16,245 bases of DNA from JAMXLO01 sp035511435. GTDB lineage: Bacteria > Pseudomonadota > Alphaproteobacteria > Acetobacterales > Acetobacteraceae. Below, in pieces: positions 1 through 7,221 of this stretch. The DNA lies in contig DATKFJ010000091.1 in assembly GCA_035511435.1 (NCBI GenBank), positions 1 to 16,245 on the forward strand, in the 5' to 3' direction. A program made the translations under genes and the position numbers. Numbering within the stretch: position 1 is the stretch's first letter; the number at the start of each line of letters is the position of its first letter. The notes below the pieces were generated by a model. It had not been told where the DNA came from. It made no database searches and saw nothing but the letters and a program-made list of their open reading frames with translations.

Positions 1-493
1 TGGTCGCGGCCTCTGCGGCCAAAACTCCGTTCACCGGCCGCGTGGCTTCAGGTGGATGGCTGCTCGTGTCTTGTCGCGGAAGCTGTGGTGCGGCCGGTTG
101 TGTGGTTTGGGCGGCGCCGTGATCCCAGATGTCGATCACGACATGGTCGCCGAGCCGCCAGTCACGCAGCGATGTGCCCGGCGCCACGGTGAGTTCGGCC
201 TGGCTGGCACCACCAGTGATACCAAGTACATTATGCGGGACGCCGGCTGCCGAACCGATCGTCATGTCGCCAGTGAACCGAACCACGACTTGCTGGCCCT
301 GTTGCGTGATCTGATAGTCGGTCCGTGTCGGCAGATCGAACACCACGCGTCCGTAGCCGTCATGGCTGCCGACCCGCACCGGCACTGGCGGCCCGGAATC
401 TGCCAGAACGCTCGCAAATGGCAGCCACGATAGTACTGTCGCCACCAACCAAACCCTGGTGCGCCGACCGCGGTGGCCCCGGTCACCGCTCAA
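1..493 (-). CDS. Secreted AMIN-like domain protein of the flagellar operon, C-terminus beyond window
   Basis: An open frame runs leftward from about 493 to the window edge without a stop. After a short Arg-rich start comes a hydrophobic stretch and an Ala-Asp junction typical of a signal peptide (WLVATVLSWLPFASVLA then DS). Next is a beta-rich segment with GRVVFDLPTRTDYQI and VVVRFTGDM, which resembles the AMIN-like fold seen in large periplasmic proteins encoded beside alphaproteobacterial motility genes. A Pro/Ala/Gln-rich linker follows. No ATG is in frame upstream. The TTG at 491-493 is the best start candidate, but it has no clear ribosome-binding site, and the frame stays open back into cheZ. 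The gene follows cheZ on the same strand and is probably the next gene of that operon. The secreted nature is well supported; the domain name and function are inferences. Confidence 0.6.
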   Translation of the reverse strand, partial: MSGDRGHRGRRTRVWLVATVLSWLPFASVLADSGPPVPVRVGSHDGYGRVVFDLPTRTDYQITQQGQQVVVRFTGDMTIGSAAGVPHNVLGITGGASQAELTVAPGTSLRDWRLGDHVVIDIWDHGAAQTTQPAAPQLPRQDTSSHPPEATRPVNGVLAAEAAT

Positions 494-545
494 GCGAGAC
501 CATCGCTTGCGTGGAGGTGATGTGAAAACTGCGACGGCCGCGCGG

Positions 546-1100
546 TCATTCGAAACTGGCCAATAGCCGGTCGATATCGGACTGATCCATTGCAACGGCC
601 GGACGCTGCGGACCGTTCAGCAGTACGACCTCCGCCGGGCCGTCCGCCTGCACCACTTCCATCACGTCTTCGCCGTTGCCGAACGTGGCGACGATCTGGG
701 CAACCTTGAGCTCGATCGTCTTCAAGGTCGCGATCACCTTGGTGATCCGTTGGCCGGTGATGTCCTGAAAGCTGCACGCTTCGTAAATCTGCGCGGTGGC
801 AACTCGCAGCTTCGCTGCCGGCTCGTCGCTCAGGCTGGCCGCCACGGCATCCAAGGTTTCGCAACTCGTCAGAATCGCGTTTGTGGCCTTCGCGGTATGC
901 TCGACGATGGCGTCCAACTCGTCGGTAGCGAAGGGAATGTGATTGTCGGTGATGTCGTCGACCCGCAACGCCGCCAGCTCGGCCTTGGCGCATGAAATGG
1001 TACGGCCCAGCGCTGCCACCTCGGCCAACAGCGAGGTTTCCTGAGCCGAAAGATCGCCGCTCATGGTCGCCGGCATGGTCTTCACTACATCGGCGATCAT
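546..1100 (-). CDS. cheZ: Chemotaxis protein phosphatase CheZ
   Basis: A 184-residue, mostly helical protein. It carries the CheZ active-site helix EACSFQDITGQRITKV, where Asp113 and Gln117 of the DITGQ motif are the residues that orient water for attack on CheY phosphate. The last 14 residues (MDQSDIDRLLASFE) match the C-terminal helix that binds CheY. CheZ speeds dephosphorylation of phospho-CheY in the cytoplasm and so shortens the switch signal. It lies directly downstream of cheY, which supports the call. The ATG at 1100 overlaps the stop of a 25-codon reading frame in an ATGA junction, and GGAGG abuts that ATG with no spacer. Translation may therefore start by coupling, or at an in-frame GTG (codon 6) or ATG (codon 9). 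The family is shorter than the 214-residue enteric protein, as is usual in alphaproteobacteria. Confidence 0.9.
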   Translation of the reverse strand: MIADVVKTMPATMSGDLSAQETSLLAEVAALGRTISCAKAELAALRVDDITDNHIPFATDELDAIVEHTAKATNAILTSCETLDAVAASLSDEPAAKLRVATAQIYEACSFQDITGQRITKVIATLKTIELKVAQIVATFGNGEDVMEVVQADGPAEVVLLNGPQRPAVAMDQSDIDRLLASFE

Positions 1101-1174
1101 CCTCCGGCTCGCCCCGGGCGGGCACGAATCGCTGCCAGCCGCTCGGTCAGCGCGTCTCCGGGATGCTCAGTCAT
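1097..1174 (-). CDS. Possible 25-residue leader or coupling ORF between cheY and cheZ
   Basis: The ATG at 1172-1174 overlaps the end of cheY and opens a 25-codon frame (MTEHPGDALTERLAAIRARP...). Its TGA at 1097-1099 overlaps the ATG of cheZ. Both junctions are tight, so ribosomes leaving cheY could pass through this frame into cheZ. The peptide is too short to assign. It may be a coupling device only, or the old N-terminus of CheZ separated by a frameshift. No homologue is recognised. Confidence 0.3.
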   Translation of the reverse strand: MTEHPGDALTERLAAIRARPGRAGG

Positions 1175-1553
1175 GGCCCAGCACCTTCTCGATCTTGTCG
1201 CGCAGCGTCTCGGCGTTGAACGGTTTGACGATGTAGTTGGAAACGCCGGCCTGCTTCGCGGCCACCACATTTTCCGCCTTGCTCTCGGCTGTAATCATGA
1301 TGAACGGCGTCGCTTTCAGCCTGGCGTCGGCCCGCACTTCCTGCAGCAATTGCAGGCCCGTCATCGGCACCATGTTCCAGTCGCTGATAATCAGGCCGAA
1401 ACTGCCGCCACGCAGCTTGGCCAGCGCCTCCGTGCCGTCAGAGGCTTCCTCGACGTTATTGAACTCGATCTGCTTCAGCAGATTGCGGATGATCCGCAGC
1501 ATCGTCTTGTAATCGTCGACGATCAGGACGTTCATGGATCTGTCGAAAGGCAT
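1167..1553 (-). CDS. cheY: Chemotaxis response regulator CheY
   Basis: A 128-residue single receiver domain with no output domain. The acidic pair Asp13-Asp14, the phospho-acceptor Asp58 (LIISDWNM), Thr88 (FIMITAES) and Lys110 (YIVKPF) are all present, so it should be phosphorylated by CheA. The WNMVPMTGLQLL stretch is typical of flagellar CheY. Phospho-CheY binds the N-terminal motif of FliM, encoded upstream in this operon, and changes motor rotation. The ATG at 1553 is preceded at about 10 bases by AGGGA. cheZ lies immediately downstream, so the signal and its eraser are made together. No CheA, CheW or receptor gene is in the window. Confidence 0.95.
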   Translation of the reverse strand: MPFDRSMNVLIVDDYKTMLRIIRNLLKQIEFNNVEEASDGTEALAKLRGGSFGLIISDWNMVPMTGLQLLQEVRADARLKATPFIMITAESKAENVVAAKQAGVSNYIVKPFNAETLRDKIEKVLGHD

Positions 1554-1594
1554 CGTCGTTCAGTCCCTTATATCTGTGACGGGTAGCCAACCGG

Positions 1595-2260
1595 TCAGCC
1601 GCCGGCCGTGCCACCCGGGTCGTCGCGCTTCGTGCGCATCTGGGCGAGCTTCGCGGTGAGGTCCCGCGCCTTGTCAGGCTGCATGGCGGCGAGCACCGGC
1701 GCAGCCTTCGCCTCCTTCATGCGATCAACCACCTGCAACAACACCGGCATCTCGAGATCATTGAAGATCGTCGCCGCGTCTCGGGGTCTCATTGCTTCGT
1801 AGACCTTGACAAGGCCCTGCCAGCTCGCGTCCTCGTGGTCCTTCCGGGCCGCCTCCAGCGCTTCCAGCTTGTTCTGCAAAGCCTGCAGTTCCGTCACCCG
1901 GGCAGAGACCTTCTGTTCCGCTGCCATCAGCATCGATTCGCGCGCGCCGAGCGTCGCCTCGCGTGTATCCAGTTCCTGCCGACGCTGGCGCAATTCCAGC
2001 AGCACGGTGCGTTCGGCATCCGCGACAGGCGCCGTGACGGCGCCCTCGGACGGTTTGGCCGCGGCAGGCTGTGATGGACCGGCGGAGAGCGCAGGCTGAT
2101 GTATCGCCGGTACAGCCTGAACAGCGCTGGCCGTCTGCGTGGCCGCATCGGCTGACCCAGTGGCGGCGCGCACCAGTTCCGACGACTTGACCGCAAGCAG
2201 CCCGGCAAGCGCGACTATCGTAATCGGCAGCAGCCGTGGTGGGCGAAGGCGTGGCATCAT
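1595..2260 (-). CDS. motE: MotE-family flagellar protein
   Basis: A 221-residue protein with one N-terminal membrane or signal segment (about residues 10-30) and an Ala/Pro-rich linker (32-80). A long charged coiled coil (about 83-145) follows, then a C-terminal helical domain related to the MgtE-N/FliG middle fold (about 150-210, VYEAMRPRDAATIFNDLE). This architecture matches MotE of alphaproteobacteria, described as a periplasmic partner of the stator protein MotC. Its ATG overlaps the stop of the DUF6468 gene by 4 bases, so the two are probably translationally coupled. The gap to cheY is only 41 bases. Function here is inferred from family and context; no motC is in the window. Confidence 0.8.
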   Translation of the reverse strand: MMPRLRPPRLLPITIVALAGLLAVKSSELVRAATGSADAATQTASAVQAVPAIHQPALSAGPSQPAAAKPSEGAVTAPVADAERTVLLELRQRRQELDTREATLGARESMLMAAEQKVSARVTELQALQNKLEALEAARKDHEDASWQGLVKVYEAMRPRDAATIFNDLEMPVLLQVVDRMKEAKAAPVLAAMQPDKARDLTAKLAQMRTKRDDPGGTAGG

Positions 2261-2697
2261 CGGGCCATCCTCAGCGCCTTCAGCAGATCGCGTTCCGCCT
2301 GGCTGCGCACACGCGGCTCGGCTGGGATCGCATCATTGACGACGGCTAGCCGGGGCGCATCCACGGCGAGCGGTCTGCCGGCGCGCACCAGCACATCGAT
2401 GCGATCGGCCAATCGATCGCCGCGTTCGATCAACAGCGATAGGTCATCCTTCAGCGACATGGCCGCGTCGACCCGGCGGGCGATCTGCTGCCCGGCGCCA
2501 TCGGCGGCACTGCGCAGCCGTTCGATGCCAAGCTCCGCCTGGCGCGTGCTGGCATTGAAGCCGACGACCAGCTCCTGCAATGCCACACGATCGCGCTTCA
2601 AGACGCCAAGCGCGCGTTCCAGCCGCACGGCATGGAACAAGGTTGCGGCGAGCAGAAAGACCAGGACGACTTCGAGAATCCATTCCATGGAGCGCAT
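2257..2697 (-). CDS. DUF6468-type flagellar-cluster membrane protein
   Basis: A 146-residue protein with an N-terminal membrane anchor (EWILEVVLVFLLAATLFHAV, about residues 5-24). A long amphipathic helical region follows with the pattern LQELVVGFNASTRQAE, then SLLIERGDRLADRIDVLV. This layout is the DUF6468 family, which sits between fliM and motE in many Rhodospirillales flagellar operons. Its molecular role is not established. A coiled-coil partner anchored near the motor is a reasonable guess. Start choice is between ATG at 2697 and ATG at 2688 (codon 4); the second would start right at the membrane anchor. The C-terminus overlaps motE by 4 bases. The 65-base gap to fliM shows no clear terminator, so it is probably in the same transcript. 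Confidence 0.8.
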   Translation of the reverse strand: MRSMEWILEVVLVFLLAATLFHAVRLERALGVLKRDRVALQELVVGFNASTRQAELGIERLRSAADGAGQQIARRVDAAMSLKDDLSLLIERGDRLADRIDVLVRAGRPLAVDAPRLAVVNDAIPAEPRVRSQAERDLLKALRMAR

Positions 2698-2762
2698 TCT
2701 CGCGGGTGAGTATTAGCAATCTGCCAACGTCGGACAGGTTGGGTCCGATTTCGAAATTATCG

Positions 2763-3824
2763 CTAGGTTTGTTGCAGCCGCAGCACTTCGCGTTCGATAC
2801 GCACGGCGATGCGGCTCTTGCGGCGCCCAACGCGGCCTTCGAACAGCGCAACCGTGCCACACCGCACCAGCACCGGCGCTCCAAGCGCGGTATTCAGCAC
2901 GATGCGGCTGCCGGGTTGCAGTGCCATCACGTCGGACAGCCGCATCATCTGCTCGTCCAGCACCACGTCCAGCTCCACTTCGGTATTCCACAGCTCTTCC
3001 GCGAGATGGGTTTCCCAGATCGAATCGCGGCCAAACTTTTCGCCCATGAATTGCTGCAGCAGCAATTCGCGCACCGGCTCGAGCGTTGCATACGGCAGCA
3101 GGAGTTCCATCCGCCCACCGCGATCTTCCATGTCAATCCGCAGCCGCGCCAGTACCGCGGCGTTCGACAGCCGACTGATAGTGGCGAAGCGCGGATTCAC
3201 CTCCAGCCGTTCGAAGCGGAACGTGACGGGACAAAGAGGATCGAAACTCGCGGAAAGATCTGCCAGCACCACCTGGATGAGCCGCTCGACCAAGGTGCGC
3301 TCGATCGTGGTGTATGGGCGTCCTTCGATGCGCATCGCCGCGGTGCCGCGCCGCCCGCCAAGCAGCACGTCCACGATCGAATAAATCATGGCGGAATCCA
3401 CGACCATCAGTCCGTAATTGTCCCACTCGTCCGCCTTGAACACGGCGAGCATCGCCGGCAGTGGGATCGAATTCAGGTAGTCGCCGAAGCGCAACGACAA
3501 AATGTTGTCGATGCCGACCTCCACGTTGTCGGAGGTGAAGTTGCGCAATGAGGTCGACATGATGCGTACCAGCCGATCGAAGACAATCTCCAGCATCGGC
3601 AGACGCTCGTATGAAACGAGGCCGGAGCTGATGATCTTCTGCATCCCGGTGCGGTTCTCGCCGCCGGCCGGCCCTTCGTCGAAGCCAAGCAGGCTGTCGA
3701 TCTCCGCCTGGTTAAGTACGCGCGCGGGCTGGTCCGCCGCTGCTTCACCACCTTCGTTCTCGGCGGCCCACCCGGCGGCCATTTCTTCTTCGGTCTGCGG
3801 CTTCGCTTCAGGTGCGTCGCTCAT
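2763..3824 (-). CDS. fliM: Flagellar motor switch protein FliM
   Basis: A 353-residue protein. The CheY-binding motif LNQAEIDSLLGF is at residues 37-48, preceded by an acidic extension of about 36 residues. The middle domain contains the strongly conserved run from SYERLPMLEIVFDRLV to RFGDYLNSIPLP, then LLGGRRG, TTIERTLVERLI and MGEKFGRDSIWETHL. The C-terminal SpoA domain (about 265-350) holds VLDEQMMRLSDVMALQPGS. FliM forms the C-ring middle layer with FliG and FliN and passes the CheY signal to the motor. Its start overlaps the fliL stop by 4 bases (ATGA). cheY and cheZ further down the same operon act on this protein. fliG and fliN are not in the window. Confidence 0.97.
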   Translation of the reverse strand: MSDAPEAKPQTEEEMAAGWAAENEGGEAAADQPARVLNQAEIDSLLGFDEGPAGGENRTGMQKIISSGLVSYERLPMLEIVFDRLVRIMSTSLRNFTSDNVEVGIDNILSLRFGDYLNSIPLPAMLAVFKADEWDNYGLMVVDSAMIYSIVDVLLGGRRGTAAMRIEGRPYTTIERTLVERLIQVVLADLSASFDPLCPVTFRFERLEVNPRFATISRLSNAAVLARLRIDMEDRGGRMELLLPYATLEPVRELLLQQFMGEKFGRDSIWETHLAEELWNTEVELDVVLDEQMMRLSDVMALQPGSRIVLNTALGAPVLVRCGTVALFEGRVGRRKSRIAVRIEREVLRLQQT

Positions 3825-4342
3825 TGGATCAACAGCTGGGTGAACAGCACGTCGGAAATACGCGCGGGTGCTACCGCCAGGTCGGCACGGGCGATCAGTT
3901 CCTCGCGCAGGCGATAAGTACCGGCGGAGCCGCGCAGCTCCTCGGGACGCATTTCGCGCAGATAGGTCTGGAACAGGTCCAGCAGCCGCGGCATGGCAGC
4001 CTTCACCCTCTCCACGTCATCCTGCTTCGTCAGTTCGAGACGAGCTTGCAGCTTCACATAGCTCGGGTGATGTGGATTGCTGTTCAGATTGGCGACCATC
4101 TCGGGCAGATCGAAATACACCGCTATCTGCGGTTTGCTGGAGTCGGCTATCGGCTCGGCGTGATGCATGCCGAGCAGACGTGGCACGACGCCGGTGAACC
4201 AAAGAGCCGCGATGATTCCCACCAGGGCAACCGGTATTGCGAGCATGATCAGCTTGCGCTTACCGCCGGACCTCGCGGTTTCCGACGGCTCAGGCGCGAC
4301 ATCTATCGTCTCCGGTTCCGCCACTGCCGCGGCCTTTGCCAC
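3821..4342 (-). CDS. fliL: Flagellar basal body-associated protein FliL
   Basis: A 173-residue single-pass inner-membrane protein. Residues 1-28 are cytoplasmic, a membrane helix spans about 30-50 (KLIMLAIPVALVGIIAALWF), and the periplasmic domain contains YFDLPEMVANLNSNP and YVKLQARLEL, both typical of FliL. The family forms a ring around the stator and aids torque or stator recruitment. The start is GTG at 4340-4342: an in-frame TGA lies directly upstream and AGGAG is 7 bases before it, so no earlier start is possible. It is the first gene of the leftward operon and overlaps fliM by 4 bases. It faces the divergent flgF operon across a 344-base gap. Confidence 0.93.
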   Translation of the reverse strand: MAKAAAVAEPETIDVAPEPSETARSGGKRKLIMLAIPVALVGIIAALWFTGVVPRLLGMHHAEPIADSSKPQIAVYFDLPEMVANLNSNPHHPSYVKLQARLELTKQDDVERVKAAMPRLLDLFQTYLREMRPEELRGSAGTYRLREELIARADLAVAPARISDVLFTQLLIQ

Positions 4343-4498
4343 TCAATGCTCCTATGCATGCGCCTGTCTGAAGGTACGCAGCGTGACAGCGAGGCATTAA
4401 GGAAGCCTTGCGGCTGGAATTCCCCGGCAGAAGTAGCCGCGTGCGGCAATCGGTGCCGGGCCGGTCCGTCATAGCTGGCCAAAACGACCGATGTCCTT

Positions 4499-4546
4499 CC
4501 CCCTCCCTATGCCGGAGGCGGCCCCCCTCCCTATGCCGGAGGCGGC
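4499..4546. repeat. Two-copy 24-base tandem repeat
   Basis: Two identical adjacent 24-base units occupy 4499-4522 and 4523-4546, each with core TCCCTATGCCGGAGGCGGC after a run of five C. The unit contains the inverted pair GCCGGAGGC. A C-rich tail (CCCCATCCCCAGCCCC, near 4588-4603) follows. The style suggests a dispersed REP-like intergenic element; other copies would have to be found elsewhere in the genome. Confidence 0.85.
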
Positions 4547-4636
4547 AGGGGGAAGTGCCGCACATCAGTCATAGTAGTGGCATCGGGCCCCATCCCCAGC
4601 CCCTTCCGCGTGGCGAGTGGGACGACATTGTACCGG

Positions 4637-4651
4637 TGGCACGGCTCTTGC
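4637..4651 (+). promoter_or_regulatory. Sigma-54 (RpoN) promoter for flgFGAH
   Basis: TGGCACGGCTCTTGC gives the -24 element TGGCAC and the -12 element TTGC separated by 5 bases, so GG and GC are spaced by exactly 10. This is a near-perfect match to the sigma-54 consensus. Expected transcription start is near 4663, about 24 bases before the flgF ATG. It implies activation by a FlbD/FleQ-type enhancer-binding protein, as known for rod and ring genes in alphaproteobacteria. No activator site was identified. Confidence 0.8.
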
Positions 4652-4686
4652 GACCGTAACGGCAAACCCTCCACGGATCGCATCGA

Positions 4687-5427
4687 ATGGACATCGTCGG
4701 CAGCATCGCCAACTCCCGCCTGGTCGCACAGCAACGCGCGCTGGACGTCATCGCGGACAACATCGCCAACGCCAACACGCCTGGCTTCAAAGCCGAGAGG
4801 TTGCTGTTCAACGACTGGCTCAGCCGACAGAACGGCACCGCGGCGGGGCAGGGTGGCAACACGATCGCCTATACGCAGGACCGCGCGACATGGCGCGACC
4901 AGCATCCCGGCACGTTGACCCACACCGGCAATCCGTTCGATCTCGCCATCACCGGCAACGGATACTTCACCGTCAACACGCCACGTGGCCCTCGCCTGAC
5001 ACGCGACGGTCGCTTTGGCCTGATGCCCGACGGCACCGTGGCGGACAGCAGCGGGGACGCGTTGCTCGATACCGCAGGCAAGCCGGTCCTGCTGTCGCCC
5101 ACCGACACGCAGATCAGCATCGCCGGTGACGGCACGCTCTCCAGCGAGAACGGCCAGCTTGCCAAAGTCGGCGTGGTTAGCGTGGCCGACCCGATGCAGA
5201 TGGCCGCGGAAGGCAACACGCTGTTCCGCGCCACTGCATCCACCGCAGCGGTCGCCTCGCCTGCCCTGGTGCAGGGGGCGATCGAGGATTCCAACGTCCA
5301 GCCCGTGCTCGAGACGACGCGCATGATGGATAACCTGCGGCAATTCCAGTTCATGACCCAGTTCATCCAGGCCGAGTCCGACCGGCAACAGTCGGCGATC
5401 GACAAGCTGCTGCCACAGGGCAGCTAG
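4687..5427 (+). CDS. flgF: Flagellar proximal rod protein FlgF
   Basis: A 246-residue rod protein. The N-terminal flg_bb_rod motif is seen as QQRALDVIADNIANANTPGF (residues 14-33). The central hook/rod domain has LAITGNGYFTV and LTRDGRFGLMPDGTV. The C-terminal helix ends with NLRQFQFMTQFIQAESDRQQ. FlgF polymerises in the proximal rod after export by the type III apparatus; there is no cleavable signal. It is the first gene of the operon, 24 bases after the predicted sigma-54 start, and its ribosome-binding site is weak. flgG follows after 43 bases. It is told apart from FlgG by its length and its shorter C-terminal motif. Confidence 0.95.
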   Translation: MDIVGSIANSRLVAQQRALDVIADNIANANTPGFKAERLLFNDWLSRQNGTAAGQGGNTIAYTQDRATWRDQHPGTLTHTGNPFDLAITGNGYFTVNTPRGPRLTRDGRFGLMPDGTVADSSGDALLDTAGKPVLLSPTDTQISIAGDGTLSSENGQLAKVGVVSVADPMQMAAEGNTLFRATASTAAVASPALVQGAIEDSNVQPVLETTRMMDNLRQFQFMTQFIQAESDRQQSAIDKLLPQGS

Positions 5428-5470
5428 CCAGCACCTGACATCCAGCGCCTGATATAAGGGAAACAGACAA

Positions 5471-6256
5471 ATGCGTTCACTCGATATCGCCGGCACCGGG
5501 ATGCAGGCCCAGCAGACCAACGTGGAGGTGATCTCCAACAATATCGCCAACATGTCCACGACGGGCTTCAAGCGAGCCCGGGCTGAGTTCCAGGATCTGA
5601 TCTACCAGAACCTCCGTCGTGTCGGTTCCAACAGCTCGGATAACGGCACCATCGTGCCGTCGGGTGCGCAGGTCGGGCTGGGTGTGCGAACCGCTGCGAT
5701 CTATCGCATCAACGAGCAGGGCAACCTGCAGCAAACGTCCAACACCCTCGACATGGCAATCCAGGGCAACGGCTACTTTCAGGTCACGCTGCCGTCGGGC
5801 GAAACCGCCTATACGCGTGATGGCACATTCGGCCTGGGAGCCGATGGCACGATCGTCACCGCCGACGGGTACACCGTACAGCCCGGCATTGTGATACCGA
5901 GCAGCGCAACGGGCGTGACAGTGAATGCGTCGGGCCAGGTCCAGATCACGGTGAGTGGGCAGACCGCCCCGCAGACCGTGGGTCAGTTCTCGCTTGCGGC
6001 GTTTCCGAACGAAGCGGGGCTGGAAGCGCAAGGCCAGAATCTGTTGATACAGACTGCCGCCTCCGGTCAGCCGGTGACCGGTAATCCGGGAACACCAGGG
6101 TTTGGCCAGGTGATGGAGGGCTTCATCGAGACCTCCAACGTGAACGTCGTCACCGAGATCACCAACCTGATCACCGCCCAGCGCGCCTACGAGATGAACA
6201 GCAAGGTGATCACGACCAGCGATGACATGCTTTCAACTCTGACCAACCTCCGGTGA
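5471..6256 (+). CDS. flgG: Flagellar distal rod protein FlgG
   Basis: A 261-residue protein, the usual length of FlgG. It starts MRSLDIAGTGMQAQQTNVEV, then ISNNIANMSTTGFKRARAEF and DLIYQNLRRVGS, all hallmarks of FlgG. The central domain has LDMAIQGNGYFQV and YTRDGTFGLGADG. The C-terminus EITNLITAQRAYEMNSKVI is the signature that forms the inner helix of the rod. AAGGGA lies about 11 bases before the ATG. FlgG sets the distal rod across the periplasm and supports the P- and L-rings. It overlaps or directly abuts flgA. Confidence 0.97.
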   Translation: MRSLDIAGTGMQAQQTNVEVISNNIANMSTTGFKRARAEFQDLIYQNLRRVGSNSSDNGTIVPSGAQVGLGVRTAAIYRINEQGNLQQTSNTLDMAIQGNGYFQVTLPSGETAYTRDGTFGLGADGTIVTADGYTVQPGIVIPSSATGVTVNASGQVQITVSGQTAPQTVGQFSLAAFPNEAGLEAQGQNLLIQTAASGQPVTGNPGTPGFGQVMEGFIETSNVNVVTEITNLITAQRAYEMNSKVITTSDDMLSTLTNLR

Positions 6257-6261
6257 TCGTA

Positions 6262-7221
6262 ATGTCGTCCCTTCGTTCTGAGCTCAGTCTCGTCATTCTG
6301 GCGCTCTGCATCGGCAGCGCGAACGCCGAGACAGCGGCGTTGCGCAATATGACCACGCTGCATGCATCTGTTGTGCGGCTGTCCGATCTGTTCGAAAATG
6401 CCGGCGCGAATTCCGATCGCGTGCTGGGTCCTGGCCCGGGAGCCGGTGGCCGTATCGTGGTCGAGGCGCCGCAATTGAAAGCGATCGCGCAGCAGTTCGG
6501 CGTCGACTGGCGCCCCGCCTCGTTGTCTGATCGCGCAGTACTGGATCGGCCTGGACGCACGATGCGCCGCGAAGACGTGCTGGACGCGGTGAAAAGCGCG
6601 CTCCTTGCGGCCGGCGCCTCCGCCGATTGCGATATCGAGTTGTCCGACTTCACCCCACCGCTTGTGCCGATCGAGGCAGAAACGCGAGCGGTGGTGTCCG
6701 ACATGGATTACGACGCCAATGCCGGCCATTTCGCTGCCGTCTTGTCAATCACCGGCGAGGCGATGGACCCGATCAATCTGCGCCTGGTCGGCCGGGTGGA
6801 CGACACGATCGAGTTGCCGGTCGCCACCACGCGGCTGCTCGCCGGCAGCGTCGTGCATGCCGAAGATGCCCATATCGCGCGAGTGCACACCACGTCGGTC
6901 CGCGGCGAGGCTGCGCATCGGCTCGGCGATGCAATCGGTATGCAGTTGAAGCAACCACTTGCCGCCGGCCAGCCGTTCGCGCTCAGCGAACTGATGAAGC
7001 CCGCGATGGTGCAGAAGGGCGCCGACGTCCTGATTGAACTCAACAGCCCCGGCATTACGCTGACTGCGCAGGGTCAGGCATTGGAATCCGGTGCTATCGG
7101 CGAGCACATACGGGTGCTCAATCCAACCTCGCGCGCAGTGATCGCGGCCGAAGTGATCGGACCTAGCCGTGTGCGCGCCGCGCCAAATGCACTGCCGATC
7201 CGGGAAGTGAGCGCGCGATGA
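6262..7221 (+). CDS. flgA: Flagellar P-ring assembly chaperone FlgA
   Basis: A protein of about 319 residues with a signal peptide (SLVILALCIGSANA, cut near residue 22), placing it in the periplasm. The C-terminal half carries the SAF/ChapFlgA domain: LPVATTRLLAGSVVHAEDAH, QPLAAGQPFALSELM, then KGADVLIELNSPGITLTAQG and GEHIRVLNPTS. FlgA helps FlgI assemble into the P-ring. I chose ATG at 6262 because GGTGA sits 5 bases before it. A GTG at 6253 overlapping the flgG stop is the alternative and adds three residues. The 3' end overlaps flgH by 4 bases. flgI itself is not in the window. Confidence 0.9.
   Translation: MSSLRSELSLVILALCIGSANAETAALRNMTTLHASVVRLSDLFENAGANSDRVLGPGPGAGGRIVVEAPQLKAIAQQFGVDWRPASLSDRAVLDRPGRTMRREDVLDAVKSALLAAGASADCDIELSDFTPPLVPIEAETRAVVSDMDYDANAGHFAAVLSITGEAMDPINLRLVGRVDDTIELPVATTRLLAGSVVHAEDAHIARVHTTSVRGEAAHRLGDAIGMQLKQPLAAGQPFALSELMKPAMVQKGADVLIELNSPGITLTAQGQALESGAIGEHIRVLNPTSRAVIAAEVIGPSRVRAAPNALPIREVSAR

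Larger units (their letters stand above)
4343..4686. other. Divergent intergenic region fliL/flgF
   Basis: This 344-base gap separates the two flagellar operons and has no supported gene. It holds the fliL ribosome-binding site, a 24-base tandem repeat, a C-rich stretch on its flgF side, and a sigma-54 promoter reading rightward. No equally good promoter was found for the leftward operon. Confidence 0.8.

Noticed and set aside
490..1125. Leftward frame of 211 codons overlapping cheZ
   Set aside because: It is the +1 shadow of cheZ, Arg/Gly-rich without motifs.
2580..3551. Rightward open frame of 323 codons across fliM
   Set aside because: It is antisense to fliM; His/Gln/Arg-rich composition is typical of a shadow of a GC-rich gene.
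4446..4458. Leftward GGCACCGATTGC as a sigma-54 promoter for fliL
   Set aside because: The GG to GC spacing is 8 bases instead of 10, which abolishes recognition.
4531..5571. Leftward open frame of 346 codons across flgF
   Set aside because: It is antisense to flgF, whose protein motifs are unmistakable, and it has no domain of its own.
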